A stretch of DNA of 64,000 nt, from positions 62,001 through 126,000 of the forward strand of contig UBZM01000063.1 of assembly GCA_900470095.1 (NCBI GenBank). Reading direction: 5' to 3'. The stretch comes from Hyphomicrobiales bacterium. GTDB taxonomy: Bacteria; Pseudomonadota; Alphaproteobacteria; Rhizobiales; Beijerinckiaceae. A model generated the notes under the pieces. The model was not told where the DNA came from, made no database searches, and worked only from the letters and a program-made list of their open reading frames with translations. Position 1 is the first letter of the stretch. Every line of letters starts with the position of its first letter. The position numbers and the translations under genes are program-made. Shown piece by piece: positions 7,808 to 17,874 of this stretch.

Positions 7808-9073
7808 ATGCGACGTGTCGTGGTGACCGGGCTTGGCATGGTGACGCCGCTTGCATGCGGCGTCGAGCCGACCTGGTCACGTTTGATCTCCGGCGCCAGC
7901 GGCGCCGGTCCGATCACGAGCTTCGACGCGAGCGACCTTCCCGCCCAGATCGCCTGCAATATTCCGCGCGGCGATGGTTCCAACGGCACCTTCAATCCTG
8001 ACGATTGGATGGAGCCCAAGGAACAGCGCAAGGTCGATGATTTCATCGTCTTCGCAATGGCGGCTGCGACGCAGGCGCTCAATGATGCCGGGTGGAAACC
8101 CGAAAGCTATGAGGATCAGATCGCGACCGGTGTCGCGATCGGGTCCGGCATTGGTGGGCTCGGCGGCATCTATGAAGCGTCGATCCTGCTCAAGGAGCGC
8201 GGCCCGCGCCGCCTCTCGCCTTTCTTCATTCCCGGCCGGTTGAGCAATCTCGCCGCCGGCTATGTTTCGATCACGCACGGCCTCAAGGGGCCGAATCACG
8301 CAGTGGTCACGGCTTGCTCGACCGGCGCCCATGCCATTGGCGACGCCTCGCGGATGATCGCTCTCGGCGATGCCAAGGTGATGGTCGCGGGTGGCACCGA
8401 ATCGGCGATCAACCGCATCGGCATTGCCGGGTTCTGCGCGTGTCGCGCTCTGTCCACTGGCTTCAACGACACGCCCGAGAAGGCCTCGCGTCCCTATGAC
8501 AAGGATCGCGACGGCTTCGTCATGGGCGAGGGGGCAGGGGTCGTCGTTCTCGAGGATCTCGAGCATGCGAAGGCCCGCGGCGCGCGCATCTATGCCGAGA
8601 TCGTCGGGTACGGCATGTCGGGTGACGCCTATCACATCACCTCGCCGGCCGAAGATGGCGACGGTGCCTATCGTTGCATGTCGGCGGCGCTCGATCGCGC
8701 CGGCGTCACGGCGGGCGATCTCGACTACATCAACGCGCATGGCACCTCGACCCAGCTCGGCGACGAAATCGAGCTGCGGGCAGTCGAGCGGCTGCTCGCC
8801 AACGCCCCGCGGAAGCCCGCCATGTCCTCGACCAAGTCGGCGACTGGACACCTGCTCGGCGCGGCAGGCGCGATCGAGGCGATCTTCACGGTCCTCGCGA
8901 TTCGCGACCAGATCGCACCGCCGACGATCAATCTCGACAACCCATCCGTCGAGACCGATCTGGACCTGGTGCCGAATGTCGCGAAGAAGCGCAGCATCGA
9001 GACCGCTCTCTCCAATTCCTTCGGGTTTGGCGGGACGAACGCCTCGCTGGTGATCCGGCGCTTCGTCGACTGA
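7808..9073 (+). CDS. fabF: 3-oxoacyl-ACP synthase II
   Basis: FabF condenses malonyl-ACP with acyl-ACP during chain elongation. From MRRVVVTGLGMVTPLACG the protein has 421 residues. The Cys-His-His triad is clear: the nucleophile in VVTACSTGAHAIG (Cys170), NAHGTSTQLGD and GHLLGAAGAIEA, with the glycine-rich FGFGGTNASL near the C terminus. The family start favours the ATG at 7808. An in-frame ATG at 7787 would add 7 residues, and neither has a good ribosome binding site. It follows acpP by 45 bases, as is usual. Confidence 0.95.
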   Translation: MRRVVVTGLGMVTPLACGVEPTWSRLISGASGAGPITSFDASDLPAQIACNIPRGDGSNGTFNPDDWMEPKEQRKVDDFIVFAMAAATQALNDAGWKPESYEDQIATGVAIGSGIGGLGGIYEASILLKERGPRRLSPFFIPGRLSNLAAGYVSITHGLKGPNHAVVTACSTGAHAIGDASRMIALGDAKVMVAGGTESAINRIGIAGFCACRALSTGFNDTPEKASRPYDKDRDGFVMGEGAGVVVLEDLEHAKARGARIYAEIVGYGMSGDAYHITSPAEDGDGAYRCMSAALDRAGVTAGDLDYINAHGTSTQLGDEIELRAVERLLANAPRKPAMSSTKSATGHLLGAAGAIEAIFTVLAIRDQIAPPTINLDNPSVETDLDLVPNVAKKRSIETALSNSFGFGGTNASLVIRRFVD

Positions 9074-9151
9074 CGCACCGGCCGATGAGGCTCAGCGCGC
9101 TTTCGCCATAATTTCTGCTAGTCTATCACCGGATTTCGGGACAGGCTCGGA

Positions 9152-10573
9152 ATGCGTCGCATCGCCAGGGCATTGCGGCGAACCTCAAGACACCAGAACG
9201 CGAGCGCCAGCACTGTGAACACTTCGCCCCGCGTTGCCCCGAAGAGCCCGAGCGAGGCGTTGAAGCCGGTGGCGCCGCCTGCTCCGCCGCCGAAGGCGCG
9301 TCGCAGGAGGCGCAATCCCTTCATCGGCATGCTCAGCGGGTTGTTCACGACTGCGCTCGTATTGGCCGGCGTCGTCGGCGCTGGAATCGCGGTGGTCGGT
9401 AGTCAGAGCAAGGCGCCAGGGCCACTCGCAAGCGACCGTGTCCTGATCATTCCCAAGGAAAGCGGCCTCACCGAGATCGCCGAGCTGCTACAGCGGGAGG
9501 GACTGATCGAGCATCCCTGGACCTTCAAGGTTTCGGCGCTGATCTCCGGCAACTGGACCAAGCTCAAGGCCGGTGAGTACCTGTTCAAGGCGCGCGCCAG
9601 CCAGCAAGACATTCTCGACATCATTGCCGAAGGCAAGGCCGTCGAGCATTCGATCACCGTGCCGGAAGGCCTGACCAGCGAACAGATCATTGCGCGGCTG
9701 CGCGACAACGATCTCCTTACGGGCGACGTCATTCAGGTGCCTCGCGAGGGGACCATCCTGCCCGATACCTTCAAGTTTCCGCGCGGGTTCACACGGCAGG
9801 CGATCGTCGATCGGATGACGCGCGACCAGCGCCGTGTCCTCAACGACGTCTGGAATCGCCGCCCTGCGGACCTGCCGATCAAGACGCCGCAGGAGTTGGT
9901 GATCCTGGCGTCGATCGTCGAGAAGGAAACCGGCCGAGCCGACGAGCGCCCGCGCGTTGCCGGCGTCTTCATCAATCGTCTGAACCGCAAGATGAAGCTG
10001 CAATCCGACCCGACGATCGTTTACGGGATCGTCGGCGGCAAGGGCACGCTCGGCCGCGCGATCCAGCGCAACGAGATCAGCCAGGCGACGCCCTACAACA
10101 CCTATGTCATCGACGGCCTGCCGCCGGGCCCGATCGCGAATCCGGGCCGCGCCGCAATGGAGGCCGTGGTCAACCATTCCAGAACAAAGGATCTCTATTT
10201 CGTTGCCGATGGCAGCGGCGGGCATGCCTTCGCCGAGACCCTGGAGCAGCATAACCGCAATGTGGCCCGTTGGCGGCAGGTCGAGTCGCAGCGGCGGGAG
10301 GCCGGCAAGCCCTCGCCGGATTCGAATGTCGACAAGGTGGAGCCGCCGCCGGCGCCGGATAACCGCACCGAAGCGCCTGGCGCCTCACGGGCGGCCGATG
10401 CGGCGTCCGGAGACATCGAGACCGCGGCAGGCAACCGCCGTGCCTCGGCGGATGGTCCGGCGGGCGCGCGCACCCGCGCCTTCGATGCGTCGGAAGGCAC
10501 GAACCGCGATCCGCTGCTGAACCGAAGCTACGATCTCAACTCACCCAAGCAGGTTCCGGCACTGCGTCCCTGA
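9152..10573 (+). CDS. mltG: Endolytic murein transglycosylase MltG
   Basis: MltG is an inner-membrane lytic transglycosylase thought to terminate nascent glycan strands. The 473-residue protein has a cytoplasmic Pro/Arg-rich N terminus (1-55), one membrane span at about 58-82, a LysM-like module around 90-160, and the YceG catalytic domain. The catalytic glutamate is Glu257 in ILASIVEKETG, followed by LQSDPTIVYG and PYNTY. After about residue 370 a low-complexity tail of about 100 residues rich in Pro, Ala, Arg and Asp extends past the usual end. It lies between fabF and yicC, a conserved placement. Confidence 0.92.
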   Translation: MRRIARALRRTSRHQNASASTVNTSPRVAPKSPSEALKPVAPPAPPPKARRRRRNPFIGMLSGLFTTALVLAGVVGAGIAVVGSQSKAPGPLASDRVLIIPKESGLTEIAELLQREGLIEHPWTFKVSALISGNWTKLKAGEYLFKARASQQDILDIIAEGKAVEHSITVPEGLTSEQIIARLRDNDLLTGDVIQVPREGTILPDTFKFPRGFTRQAIVDRMTRDQRRVLNDVWNRRPADLPIKTPQELVILASIVEKETGRADERPRVAGVFINRLNRKMKLQSDPTIVYGIVGGKGTLGRAIQRNEISQATPYNTYVIDGLPPGPIANPGRAAMEAVVNHSRTKDLYFVADGSGGHAFAETLEQHNRNVARWRQVESQRREAGKPSPDSNVDKVEPPPAPDNRTEAPGASRAADAASGDIETAAGNRRASADGPAGARTRAFDASEGTNRDPLLNRSYDLNSPKQVPALRP

Positions 10574-10757
10574 GCAGCTCGGGCAAGTATTGGCAGCCGC
10601 ACCCGGTTTCTCCCCATCTTCGCGTTGCGGAGTGTGCAGCGCGACTTGCGAGCGGTGTTTCCCCTCACTACGGTCCCGCCGCATCAGATACAGCGTCGAG
10701 TGGTGATCCTGCGCATTGCGATCGCACGGTGAGCCGTCGGGGGGAGTTTCAGCGTCC

Positions 10758-11639
10758 ATGGCGATCGAGAGCATGACCGGCTTTGCCCGCGCAGCCGGTA
10801 CCGCAGGTCTTCATGCCTGGGCTTGGGAAATCCGCAGCGTCAATGCGCGCGGCCTCGATGTGCGCGTCCGGGTGCCCTCCGGGTTCGAAGCCCTGGCCGA
10901 GGCTGCGCGCAAGCGCCTCGGCGCCGCTTTTTCTCGCGGTACATTGCACGTGAATCTCTCGATCAACAGCGATGCCCGGCCGGCGAAGCCCCGTATCAAC
11001 GAGGCGGTGCTTGCGGGCCTGCTGGAATCCGTCGCGAGGCTGCCCGCGTCCGACAGCATCCGTCCGGCCTCCTTTGACGCGCTGCTTGGGATTCGCGGCG
11101 TGGTCGAGATTGCCGACGAGGACGAGGATGTCCTGGCGCAGCTCGAGGCTCCCTTGCTTGCCGGCCTGGAAGCGGTGGTTCTTGGCCTCAAGGAAGCACG
11201 CTCCGCCGAGGGGCGAGCGCTTGAATCCGTTCTCACGGGCCACCTTGCCAGCATTGGCCGTCTGACCGACGAGGCGGAGCAGCATCCCGGGCGGAGTGTG
11301 GAAGCGATCCGTGCACGGCTCGCGATGCAGGTGCAGGCCCTGCTCGATGCCAGCCCGGCACTCGACCCGCAGCGCCTCCATCAGGAGGCCGCGCTGCTTG
11401 CGGTCAAGGCCGATATCCGCGAGGAGATCGACCGGCTGCATGCTCATGTTGCCGCGTTGCGGGCCTTGTTCGATCAGGGCGGGCCGATCGGCCGGAAGCT
11501 CGACTTTCTTGCGCAGGAATTCGGGCGAGAATCCTCGACGCTTTGCGCCAAGGCCGGTGATGCCGGGTTGTCGCGCATCGGGCTCGAGCTGCGCACGGTC
11601 GTCGACCAGATGCGCGAACAGGTTCAGAATGTGGAGTGA
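10758..11639 (+). CDS. YicC family endoribonuclease-like protein
   Basis: The 293-residue product starts MAIESMTGFARA, the hallmark N terminus of the YicC family, and shows WEIRSVNARGLDVRVR soon after. The DUF1732 C-terminal part is present, with the ending FGRESSTLCAKAGD. Members have been described as RNases or RNase adaptors acting on small RNAs; its role here is inferred only from the family. A G-rich run about 12 bases before this ATG can serve as ribosome binding site, so the upstream in-frame ATG at 10716 is not used. gmk follows after 6 bases, a common pairing. Confidence 0.85.
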   Translation: MAIESMTGFARAAGTAGLHAWAWEIRSVNARGLDVRVRVPSGFEALAEAARKRLGAAFSRGTLHVNLSINSDARPAKPRINEAVLAGLLESVARLPASDSIRPASFDALLGIRGVVEIADEDEDVLAQLEAPLLAGLEAVVLGLKEARSAEGRALESVLTGHLASIGRLTDEAEQHPGRSVEAIRARLAMQVQALLDASPALDPQRLHQEAALLAVKADIREEIDRLHAHVAALRALFDQGGPIGRKLDFLAQEFGRESSTLCAKAGDAGLSRIGLELRTVVDQMREQVQNVE

Positions 11640-11645
11640 CGGCTG

Positions 11646-12293
11646 ATGGCCGATCTGGTGCGCCCGGCCCGTCGCGGCCTGATGTTGATCCTGTCCTCTC
11701 CCTCGGGAGCGGGCAAATCGACCCTGACGCGAACGCTGTCGCAGAAGGAAACCAATCTCGATCTGTCGGTCTCGGTCACGACCCGGCTCAAGCGCCCCTC
11801 CGAGATCCATGGCGTCCATTATCACTTCATCGACCGCCCTGCCTTCGACACGTTGCGCGAGCGCGATGATCTGCTCGAATGGGCCGAGGTCCATGGCAAT
11901 GGCTACGGGACGCCGCGCAAGCCCGTCGAGGATGCGCTGAAGGCTGGCCGCGATGTGCTCTTCGACATCGACTATCAGGGCACGCAGCAGATCCTTGAAA
12001 AGGCGCGCGAGGATGTCGTCGCCATCTTCATCCTGCCGCCATCGATGGCGGAACTGCGCTCTCGCCTCGTGCGTCGCGCCGAGGATGCGCCTGAGGTGAT
12101 CGCCAAGCGGCTCGACAACGCCCGCGACGAGATCGCTCGTTGGAGCGTCTATGACTACGTCATCATCAATGACGATCTCGGTGCTGCCTATGAATCAGTC
12201 CGCGCCATCCTTACTGCCGAGCGCCTGAAGCGTTCGCGCGCGATTGGCATGAGTGAGTTTGTCGCCGGCCTCCTCAGCGAGGCAATTGCGTAG
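11646..12293 (+). CDS. gmk: Guanylate kinase
   Basis: Gmk phosphorylates GMP to GDP with ATP. The 215 residues begin with the P-loop SSPSGAGKST near residues 17-26. They continue with TTRLKRPSEIHGVHY, the GMP-binding segment, and FIDYQGTQQI-like sequence (DIDYQGTQQI). The family's RLVRRAEDAPEVIAKRL and YDYVIINDDL regions are present. It follows yicC at once and converges on rsmA across 9 bases, leaving no room for a separate terminator. Confidence 0.95.
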   Translation: MADLVRPARRGLMLILSSPSGAGKSTLTRTLSQKETNLDLSVSVTTRLKRPSEIHGVHYHFIDRPAFDTLRERDDLLEWAEVHGNGYGTPRKPVEDALKAGRDVLFDIDYQGTQQILEKAREDVVAIFILPPSMAELRSRLVRRAEDAPEVIAKRLDNARDEIARWSVYDYVIINDDLGAAYESVRAILTAERLKRSRAIGMSEFVAGLLSEAIA

Positions 12294-12302
12294 GGAGCGC
12301 CG

Positions 12303-13157
12303 CTATCCGGCCTTCAGCCCAGCCAGGGCGTTGGCGAGGCGCACGAAACCTGAAACGGGCACTTCCTCTGCGCGGGCTGTTGGCGACAGGCCGGCGGCCT
12401 CGATCATCGTCAGCGGATCCGGCGTCACGGCCTTGAGGCTCTGGCGCAGCATTTTCCGGCGCTGGCCGAAAGCAGCCAGAGTGACACGCTCCAGCAATCT
12501 CTGTTCGCAGGGCTCCGGCCTCAGTCGCGGCACGAGTTGAACGACCGAGGAGGTGATTTTCGGCGGCGGCACGAAAGCGGACCTGGGCACGTCGAACAGG
12601 ATCTTGGTTTCGCAACGCCAGTTCGCGAGAACGGCCAGCCTGCCATAGTCAGCGCGCTGCTCCGGGGTTGCAACGATGCGCTCGGCCACCTCGCGCTGGA
12701 ACATCAGCGTGAGCGAGTTCCACCAGGAGGGCCAGGGTTCCTGGCTGAGCCAGCCAACGAGCAACGGCGTGCCAATATTATAGGGCAGGTTCGCGATGAT
12801 CCGGGCGGGCGAACCGCCGAGATGAGTGGACAGGTCGACGGCAAGCGCATCGCCGTCAATCACCTCGAGCCGTCCCGGGTAATGTGCGGCGATCTCTGCC
12901 AGCGCCGGCAGGCAGCGTCGATCACGCTCGATCGCAATGACACGCCCAGCGCCATTGGCCAGCAAGGCGCGTGTCAGCCCCCCGGGGCCAGGGCCGATCT
13001 CCACCACCGTCTCACCGTCAAGCGGCCCGGCGGCGCGGGCTATCCTGCTTGTCAGGTTGAGGTCGAACAGGAAGTTCTGGCCCAGCGATTTCTGCGCCAT
13101 CAGCCCGTGGCGTTCAACCACCTCACGCAGCGGCGGCAGCGTGTCGATCTGGCTCAT
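12303..13157 (-). CDS. rsmA: 16S rRNA dimethyladenosine transferase
   Basis: RsmA (KsgA) dimethylates two adjacent adenosines in helix 45 of 16S rRNA using SAM, late in 30S assembly. The ATG at 13157 gives 284 residues starting [25 protein letters not shown] and the SAM motif [15 protein letters not shown] are followed by the NLPY catalytic motif in [15 protein letters not shown] longer open frame extends upstream to 13694 but lies within pdxA and has no RsmA similarity. The start overlaps the pdxA stop by four bases. Confidence 0.95.
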   Translation of the reverse strand: MSQIDTLPPLREVVERHGLMAQKSLGQNFLFDLNLTSRIARAAGPLDGETVVEIGPGPGGLTRALLANGAGRVIAIERDRRCLPALAEIAAHYPGRLEVIDGDALAVDLSTHLGGSPARIIANLPYNIGTPLLVGWLSQEPWPSWWNSLTLMFQREVAERIVATPEQRADYGRLAVLANWRCETKILFDVPRSAFVPPPKITSSVVQLVPRLRPEPCEQRLLERVTLAAFGQRRKMLRQSLKAVTPDPLTMIEAAGLSPTARAEEVPVSGFVRLANALAGLKAG

Positions 13158-14170
13158 GGCAGGCGGCTTTCGAAATGGGCTGCCATGCGGGCTGCCAGCC
13201 GCAACGCGGCGCAAAGGCTGTCGGGGCGGGCAATGCCGCGGCCTGCGATGTCGAAAGCCGTTCCGTGATCCGGTGAGGTACGGATGAAGGGCAGGCCAAG
13301 CGTCACGTTGACGCCCTCGTCGAAGGCAATCGTCTTGATCGGGATCAGGGCCTGGTCGTGATACATCGCCAGTGCCGCATCGTACCCGGCGCGGGCGCGC
13401 GAATGGAACATTGTGTCGGCAGGATAGGGACCGCTTGCGTCGATTCCCAACGCCTTGAGCTGCTCGACGGCTGGCGCCACCACCGCAGCATCCTCCTCGC
13501 CCAGCGCTCCACCTTCTCCCGCATGCGGATTCAGCCCACTGAGTGCGATCCGCGGCCGCGCAATTCCGAAGCGGGCGGCCAGTTCGCGAGCGACAATTCG
13601 CCCCGTCTCGACAATCAGATCCGTCGTCAGCAGCGATGGTACCGCACTGAGCGGCACGTGGATCGTCACCGGAACAACCGCCAGATCTTCGCACCAGAGC
13701 ATCATCACAGGGTGGGGCGTCCTGCCTCCATCCGCCGCAAGATGCGCCAGATATTCCGTATGGCCGGGATGCCTGAAACCGGCGGCGTAAAGAACGCTTT
13801 TTGAAATGGGATTGGTGACCAGCGCAGCCGCATGTCCTTCGCGCACCGCGGCGACGGCGCGATCAATCGCCTCGATCGTCCCCGCAGCGGTTGCAGGATC
13901 AGGATGTCCGGATACCACGATCGCGGTCTTCTCGAGCGCAATGACGGGCAGGGCCTGTTCGAAAAGCGCCTCTGCCTCATGCCAGGCGCAGCCAACGATG
14001 GGCACATCGAGGCCCAGCCGTCGTGACAGGCTTTCCAAAACGCCGGGGTCGGCAATGCAGGCAAACGGCGGAAGGGCTGCGGGTTCCCGCAGCACCCAGG
14101 CCTTCAAGGCGAGTTCGGGGCCGATCCCTGCCGGATCACCTTGCGTGAGAGCGAGCAGTCGCGGTGACAC
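13154..14170 (-). CDS. pdxA: 4-hydroxythreonine-4-phosphate dehydrogenase
   Basis: PdxA oxidises 4-phosphohydroxy-L-threonine on the DXP-dependent route to pyridoxal phosphate. Motifs are [14 protein letters not shown] at the N terminus, then [29 protein letters not shown] and [11 protein letters not shown] with metal and substrate ligands. I chose the GTG at 14170 (338 residues) because GGAGAAG lies just upstream and the family begins a few residues before LALT. A GTG at 14236 would add 22 residues and overlap lptD by 17 bases. In related genomes a SurA-like gene often precedes pdxA; here lptD does directly. Confidence 0.9.
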   Translation of the reverse strand: MSPRLLALTQGDPAGIGPELALKAWVLREPAALPPFACIADPGVLESLSRRLGLDVPIVGCAWHEAEALFEQALPVIALEKTAIVVSGHPDPATAAGTIEAIDRAVAAVREGHAAALVTNPISKSVLYAAGFRHPGHTEYLAHLAADGGRTPHPVMMLWCEDLAVVPVTIHVPLSAVPSLLTTDLIVETGRIVARELAARFGIARPRIALSGLNPHAGEGGALGEEDAAVVAPAVEQLKALGIDASGPYPADTMFHSRARAGYDAALAMYHDQALIPIKTIAFDEGVNVTLGLPFIRTSPDHGTAFDIAGRGIARPDSLCAALRLAARMAAHFESRLP

Positions 14171-14219
14171 GTTCTTCTCCACCCGCACAGGCTCGCTCGC
14201 AGTAATGCTGATTCCACCC

Positions 14220-16748
14220 TCAGCGAGAGGCGACACCGTCGCCTGTCGAGCCCTGGCCCAGGTTCTGCGAGTAGCTGATCTCGCCCAAGGTGCGCAGTTC
14301 GAGCTTGAACATCACCGTCCGCGTATCCTTCGTGGCGCCGGACTGCCGGTCGGCATAGGACTGCGAATAGGAGATGTCGAACACGGTGCATTCGTCGGTG
14401 TAGTTGATACCCAGACTCATCGAGGCGGGCTGGAACGGGCCTGTCTTGGGATAGGTAAGTGCCGCCAAGGCTACAGGATTGAGCTGGGCCGCCACGAAGG
14501 CGTCGCGATACCGCTCGCGGTCGAACTTGTACTTGTCGAGGTCGAACAAGACCCCGGCGCGGACGCGCCAGTATTGCGCGATCCCGAGCGAGCCGTTCAG
14601 GCCGAGACCCTCGCGCCGCCGCGGAATGCCCAACTCGGGTTGAGGCTCATAGCGGCCATAGGTGACAGAGGTCGTGACCGTACCATTGCTGTAGGTCGCA
14701 CCTGCGTCGATCCGCTGCGCCTCGAATGTCGACTCGTCCAGCCGCGCCGCGCCAGTCAGGAAGAAGTTCTTGAACGGCGAGATCTGCGCGCGGGTGACGA
14801 AATCGGACCGCGTCGTTTCGAGACCTGAATTCAGGCCGGTATTGACCAGGTCGGCTTGTGCGAAGGAATTGCGCCCAGCGAGATTGAAGGACTGGCCGAC
14901 CAGGAAATTGGCGTAGGCCTCCTTACCGAAGCGGCCCGTGTAGAGCGCGCCGACATTCGCTCGCGTGCCACCCTCGACCCGATCATAGCCGGAGAACTTG
15001 CCGCTCCACTCGAACAGGTTGGTGTCGTCAAAGACGAGGCTTTGCGAATCTTCATTGGCGACGCGCAGGACATTCGTCTCGTTCGGACGTGCAACGAACT
15101 GGGCGACTGGCTCGATGATATGCGTGCCCCACGAGGTCTTGGCCACGAAGGGGTAGCGATACATCAGGCCGACCGCCGGCATGACGCGCCCGAAGACATC
15201 ATCCGATGTGTTGAAGATCGAGGAAACGTTGGCGTTGGAAAAGCCGGTCGTGGACGGATTGACCGAAAAGATATCCGCGCGAACCGACGCATAGGGCGTC
15301 CAGACCTGACCGAGCGAATCGATGAAATTGCGCCGCCAGGACACTTCCGCTGTTGCACGCGCCACCGAACCGCCGATGCCGCGCACCAGGCACTGGTCCT
15401 TCTGGTAGACCGCGCAGCCGTCATAGAGTGGGTTCGGCGTCGTGATCAGGAAGTTCTTCTGGGCTGGGATCTGCTGGAAGGCAGCGGCATCCCGCGTCAG
15501 GCTTGTGACGTTCACATTGAACGCCAGTTCACCGCCAATGACGTCCGGCTTGTGCACCCGCTTGTTGTAATCGAACACCGGCAACACGAGCGGCTGCTGC
15601 TTCTGCCAATCGGACGACGTCAGGGGTTGGAAATAATAGCCACGCAGGTCGAACCAGGCATTCGGGCTCTGCCCGTTGAGATAGCCGGTCGAGATCGATT
15701 CCTGCAGATAGGTCGTCGAGCTGACGCTTTCGCTTCGGATGCGATAGTTCTTCCAGAACCAGCGGTCCGTCGACATCGCGATGTCCCAGCCGTAGGTCCA
15801 GCGCGGATTCAGATAGAATTTGCCAGTGGTTTCCAGCGAGCCGCGGAACTTGCTATCGCGTGCGCCGTACGGCGTCGGCTGGAACGCATCCGGCTCCGCC
15901 TGGAAGATACCGGCTGCACGGATGTTGTAGGATCCGTTGACGAGTCGGTGACGCCACTCGGCCTGGCCGAGGAAGCCCTGCCGCGAGAGATAGGTTGGCG
16001 TGACTGTGAGATCGTAGTTCGGGGCGAGGTTGAAGAAATAGGGCAGGCCAACACCGAACCCGAGCGCGCTGGTGTTGATGAAGGCCGGCGACAGAAAGCC
16101 GCTCTTGCGCTTCACCGTCGAGTCCGGGCCCGACATGTACGGGATATAGGCGATCGGAACCCCGGCGAATTCCAGCCGGGACGATTCGTAATAGATCGTC
16201 TGCTCGGACTTCTTGTGGATGATCCGCGCCGAGCGGACCTGCCAGAGCGGCGGCTTTTCGGGCTTGTCCTTGCAGGGCTCGCAAGCCGTGTAGATGCCCT
16301 TTTCAAAGACGAAGGTCTCGCCGTCCGTGCGTTCAGCCCGCGGAGCTGTAAACCGCGTCTTGTCCGGGTTCACGACGCGTAGCGAATCAATGAAACCGTC
16401 GCGGAAATCGTCGGTCAGATTGAAGCGATCGCCGGTGATGACGGTACCGTTCGACTCGGTGATCCGGGCATTGCCGCTGGCGATGACGCGCTTGCTGGCG
16501 CGGTCATAGGTGACCTTGTCCGCTTCGATCGTACGGCCCTGATAGAGAATCTGGACGTCGCCGACGGCTGAGACGCTGTTGTTCTTGTTGTCGTAGACCA
16601 GCTCGCGCGCGTCGACGACCATGCGCTCTTGCGGCTTCTGCGGAGCTTGCGCGAAAGCGCTCCCTCCTGCCGTAAGGCAATAGGCCAAACTCGAGGCGAG
16701 GGCGGTCGCCGCGGCAAAACGAGCCATGCGTCTCACGCCAGAGGCCAT
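14220..16748 (-). CDS. lptD: LPS-assembly outer membrane protein LptD
   Basis: LptD is the 26-strand outer-membrane barrel that, with LptE, inserts LPS into the outer leaflet. The 842-residue protein has a signal peptide ending near AFAQA (about 34). A periplasmic OstA/LptA-like domain follows, with [19 protein letters not shown] and repeated beta-jellyroll strands, then a long barrel. Several cysteines are visible (for example ACEPCKDK), consistent with the disulfides LptD needs, though I cannot pair them. It follows lptF and lptG on the same strand, completing three parts of the Lpt bridge. Confidence 0.93.
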   Translation of the reverse strand: MASGVRRMARFAAATALASSLAYCLTAGGSAFAQAPQKPQERMVVDARELVYDNKNNSVSAVGDVQILYQGRTIEADKVTYDRASKRVIASGNARITESNGTVITGDRFNLTDDFRDGFIDSLRVVNPDKTRFTAPRAERTDGETFVFEKGIYTACEPCKDKPEKPPLWQVRSARIIHKKSEQTIYYESSRLEFAGVPIAYIPYMSGPDSTVKRKSGFLSPAFINTSALGFGVGLPYFFNLAPNYDLTVTPTYLSRQGFLGQAEWRHRLVNGSYNIRAAGIFQAEPDAFQPTPYGARDSKFRGSLETTGKFYLNPRWTYGWDIAMSTDRWFWKNYRIRSESVSSTTYLQESISTGYLNGQSPNAWFDLRGYYFQPLTSSDWQKQQPLVLPVFDYNKRVHKPDVIGGELAFNVNVTSLTRDAAAFQQIPAQKNFLITTPNPLYDGCAVYQKDQCLVRGIGGSVARATAEVSWRRNFIDSLGQVWTPYASVRADIFSVNPSTTGFSNANVSSIFNTSDDVFGRVMPAVGLMYRYPFVAKTSWGTHIIEPVAQFVARPNETNVLRVANEDSQSLVFDDTNLFEWSGKFSGYDRVEGGTRANVGALYTGRFGKEAYANFLVGQSFNLAGRNSFAQADLVNTGLNSGLETTRSDFVTRAQISPFKNFFLTGAARLDESTFEAQRIDAGATYSNGTVTTSVTYGRYEPQPELGIPRRREGLGLNGSLGIAQYWRVRAGVLFDLDKYKFDRERYRDAFVAAQLNPVALAALTYPKTGPFQPASMSLGINYTDECTVFDISYSQSYADRQSGATKDTRTVMFKLELRTLGEISYSQNLGQGSTGDGVASR

Positions 16749-16785
16749 ATGCTCAATCCAAAATTAACCATAGGCACAGTACTAG

Positions 16786-17874
16786 TTACCCGTCTTCCTG
16801 GTGAAGGAGAGCGAGCGCCCCAAGCATCGTCCCCACAACCGCCGGCAACCACGCGGCCACCATGGGATTGACGATCCCTGATGCCCCGAGCTCTTCCGAC
16901 AGCTGCGTCGCGACATAGAGCACGAACCCGGCCGCCACGCCACCTATCACCAATCTCGTAACACCACCAAATCTGAAAAATCTTAAGGAAACGGATGCCG
17001 CCACCAAGATCATGGCAACGAGCAGAAGCGGCCGCGCCTTGAGCGACTGATAGCGCAGCTCGTAGCGCGTGGAATCAAGGCCGGCCTTCTGCGTCCGTTC
17101 GATCACTGTCGGCATCGACCAGAACCCAACAGCGTCGGGCGGGGTGAAACTTTGCCGCACCTGTTCGGGCTCCAGAGTCGTTGCGAGCAAATAGGTCGTG
17201 TAGCTCTGTGGCTCTTCCGTGGCAGACACGACGCGTGCGTCGGTCAATTCCCAATAGCCGCGATGCAGGATCGCTTCCCGCGCCTCCACGCGCTCGTTGA
17301 AGCCGCCATTCGCATCGAAGTTGAAGACCGCGACCTGCGAGAGGCCTGACGCGTCCGGCAAGGCTGCCGCAGCGCGAATAATCGCCTGTCCGTCGACGCT
17401 GCGCTGGCGAATCCAGATTTCCTGCGCCCCGGACGCCTGGGTGCTCCTCGCGAAGAGCCTGGCTTCGAGGGCCGTCGCGCTGCGCTTCAGTTCGGCCGCG
17501 AGCGGGTTGTAGACCATGATCGAGACAAAGCCGATCACTGCTGCGACCAATGCGGCCGGTTGCAGAAATTGCCAGGCTGAGACGCCCACGGAGCGGGCCA
17601 CCACGAGCTCAAGCTTCCGGCTCAGCGTCAGCAGTGCGAACATGCCGCCGAACAGCACAGCAAAGGGGAAGATCTGCTCCGCCACCGCAGGCGCGCGAAA
17701 GAGCGCGAGCTTGATGATTTGTGGCGTCGTCGCGAGCGGAGAATCGCCGGCGCGACGCATCAACTCCACGAAATCGAGCGTCAGGATCAGAAAGAAGAAG
17801 GTGCTGAACACGCTGATGATGGCGCGTGTGAAGCGCTTCGTCAGGTATCGGCCGAAGGTCGAGACAAGCAGCAT
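16786..17874 (-). CDS. lptG: LPS export ABC transporter permease LptG
   Basis: LptG is one of the two permeases of the LptB2FG transporter that extracts LPS from the inner membrane. From the ATG at 17874 it has 362 residues beginning [15 protein letters not shown]. It has the LptF/LptG pattern: three membrane spans, a periplasmic beta-jellyroll domain (about 130-260), then three more spans. The start codon shares one base with the lptF stop (TGATG), so translation is probably coupled. A longer upstream frame to 18057 is a shadow within lptF. Confidence 0.92.
   Translation of the reverse strand: MLLVSTFGRYLTKRFTRAIISVFSTFFFLILTLDFVELMRRAGDSPLATTPQIIKLALFRAPAVAEQIFPFAVLFGGMFALLTLSRKLELVVARSVGVSAWQFLQPAALVAAVIGFVSIMVYNPLAAELKRSATALEARLFARSTQASGAQEIWIRQRSVDGQAIIRAAAALPDASGLSQVAVFNFDANGGFNERVEAREAILHRGYWELTDARVVSATEEPQSYTTYLLATTLEPEQVRQSFTPPDAVGFWSMPTVIERTQKAGLDSTRYELRYQSLKARPLLLVAMILVAASVSLRFFRFGGVTRLVIGGVAAGFVLYVATQLSEELGASGIVNPMVAAWLPAVVGTMLGALALLHQEDG

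Noticed and set aside
13158-13694. N-terminal extension that would make RsmA a 463-residue fusion
   Set aside because: The added part lies within pdxA in another frame, and RsmA is complete from 13157, where the start overlaps the pdxA stop.
14856-16382. 508-codon plus-strand frame within lptD
   Set aside because: Opposite strand of a well-supported LptD gene; no ribosome site or family resemblance.
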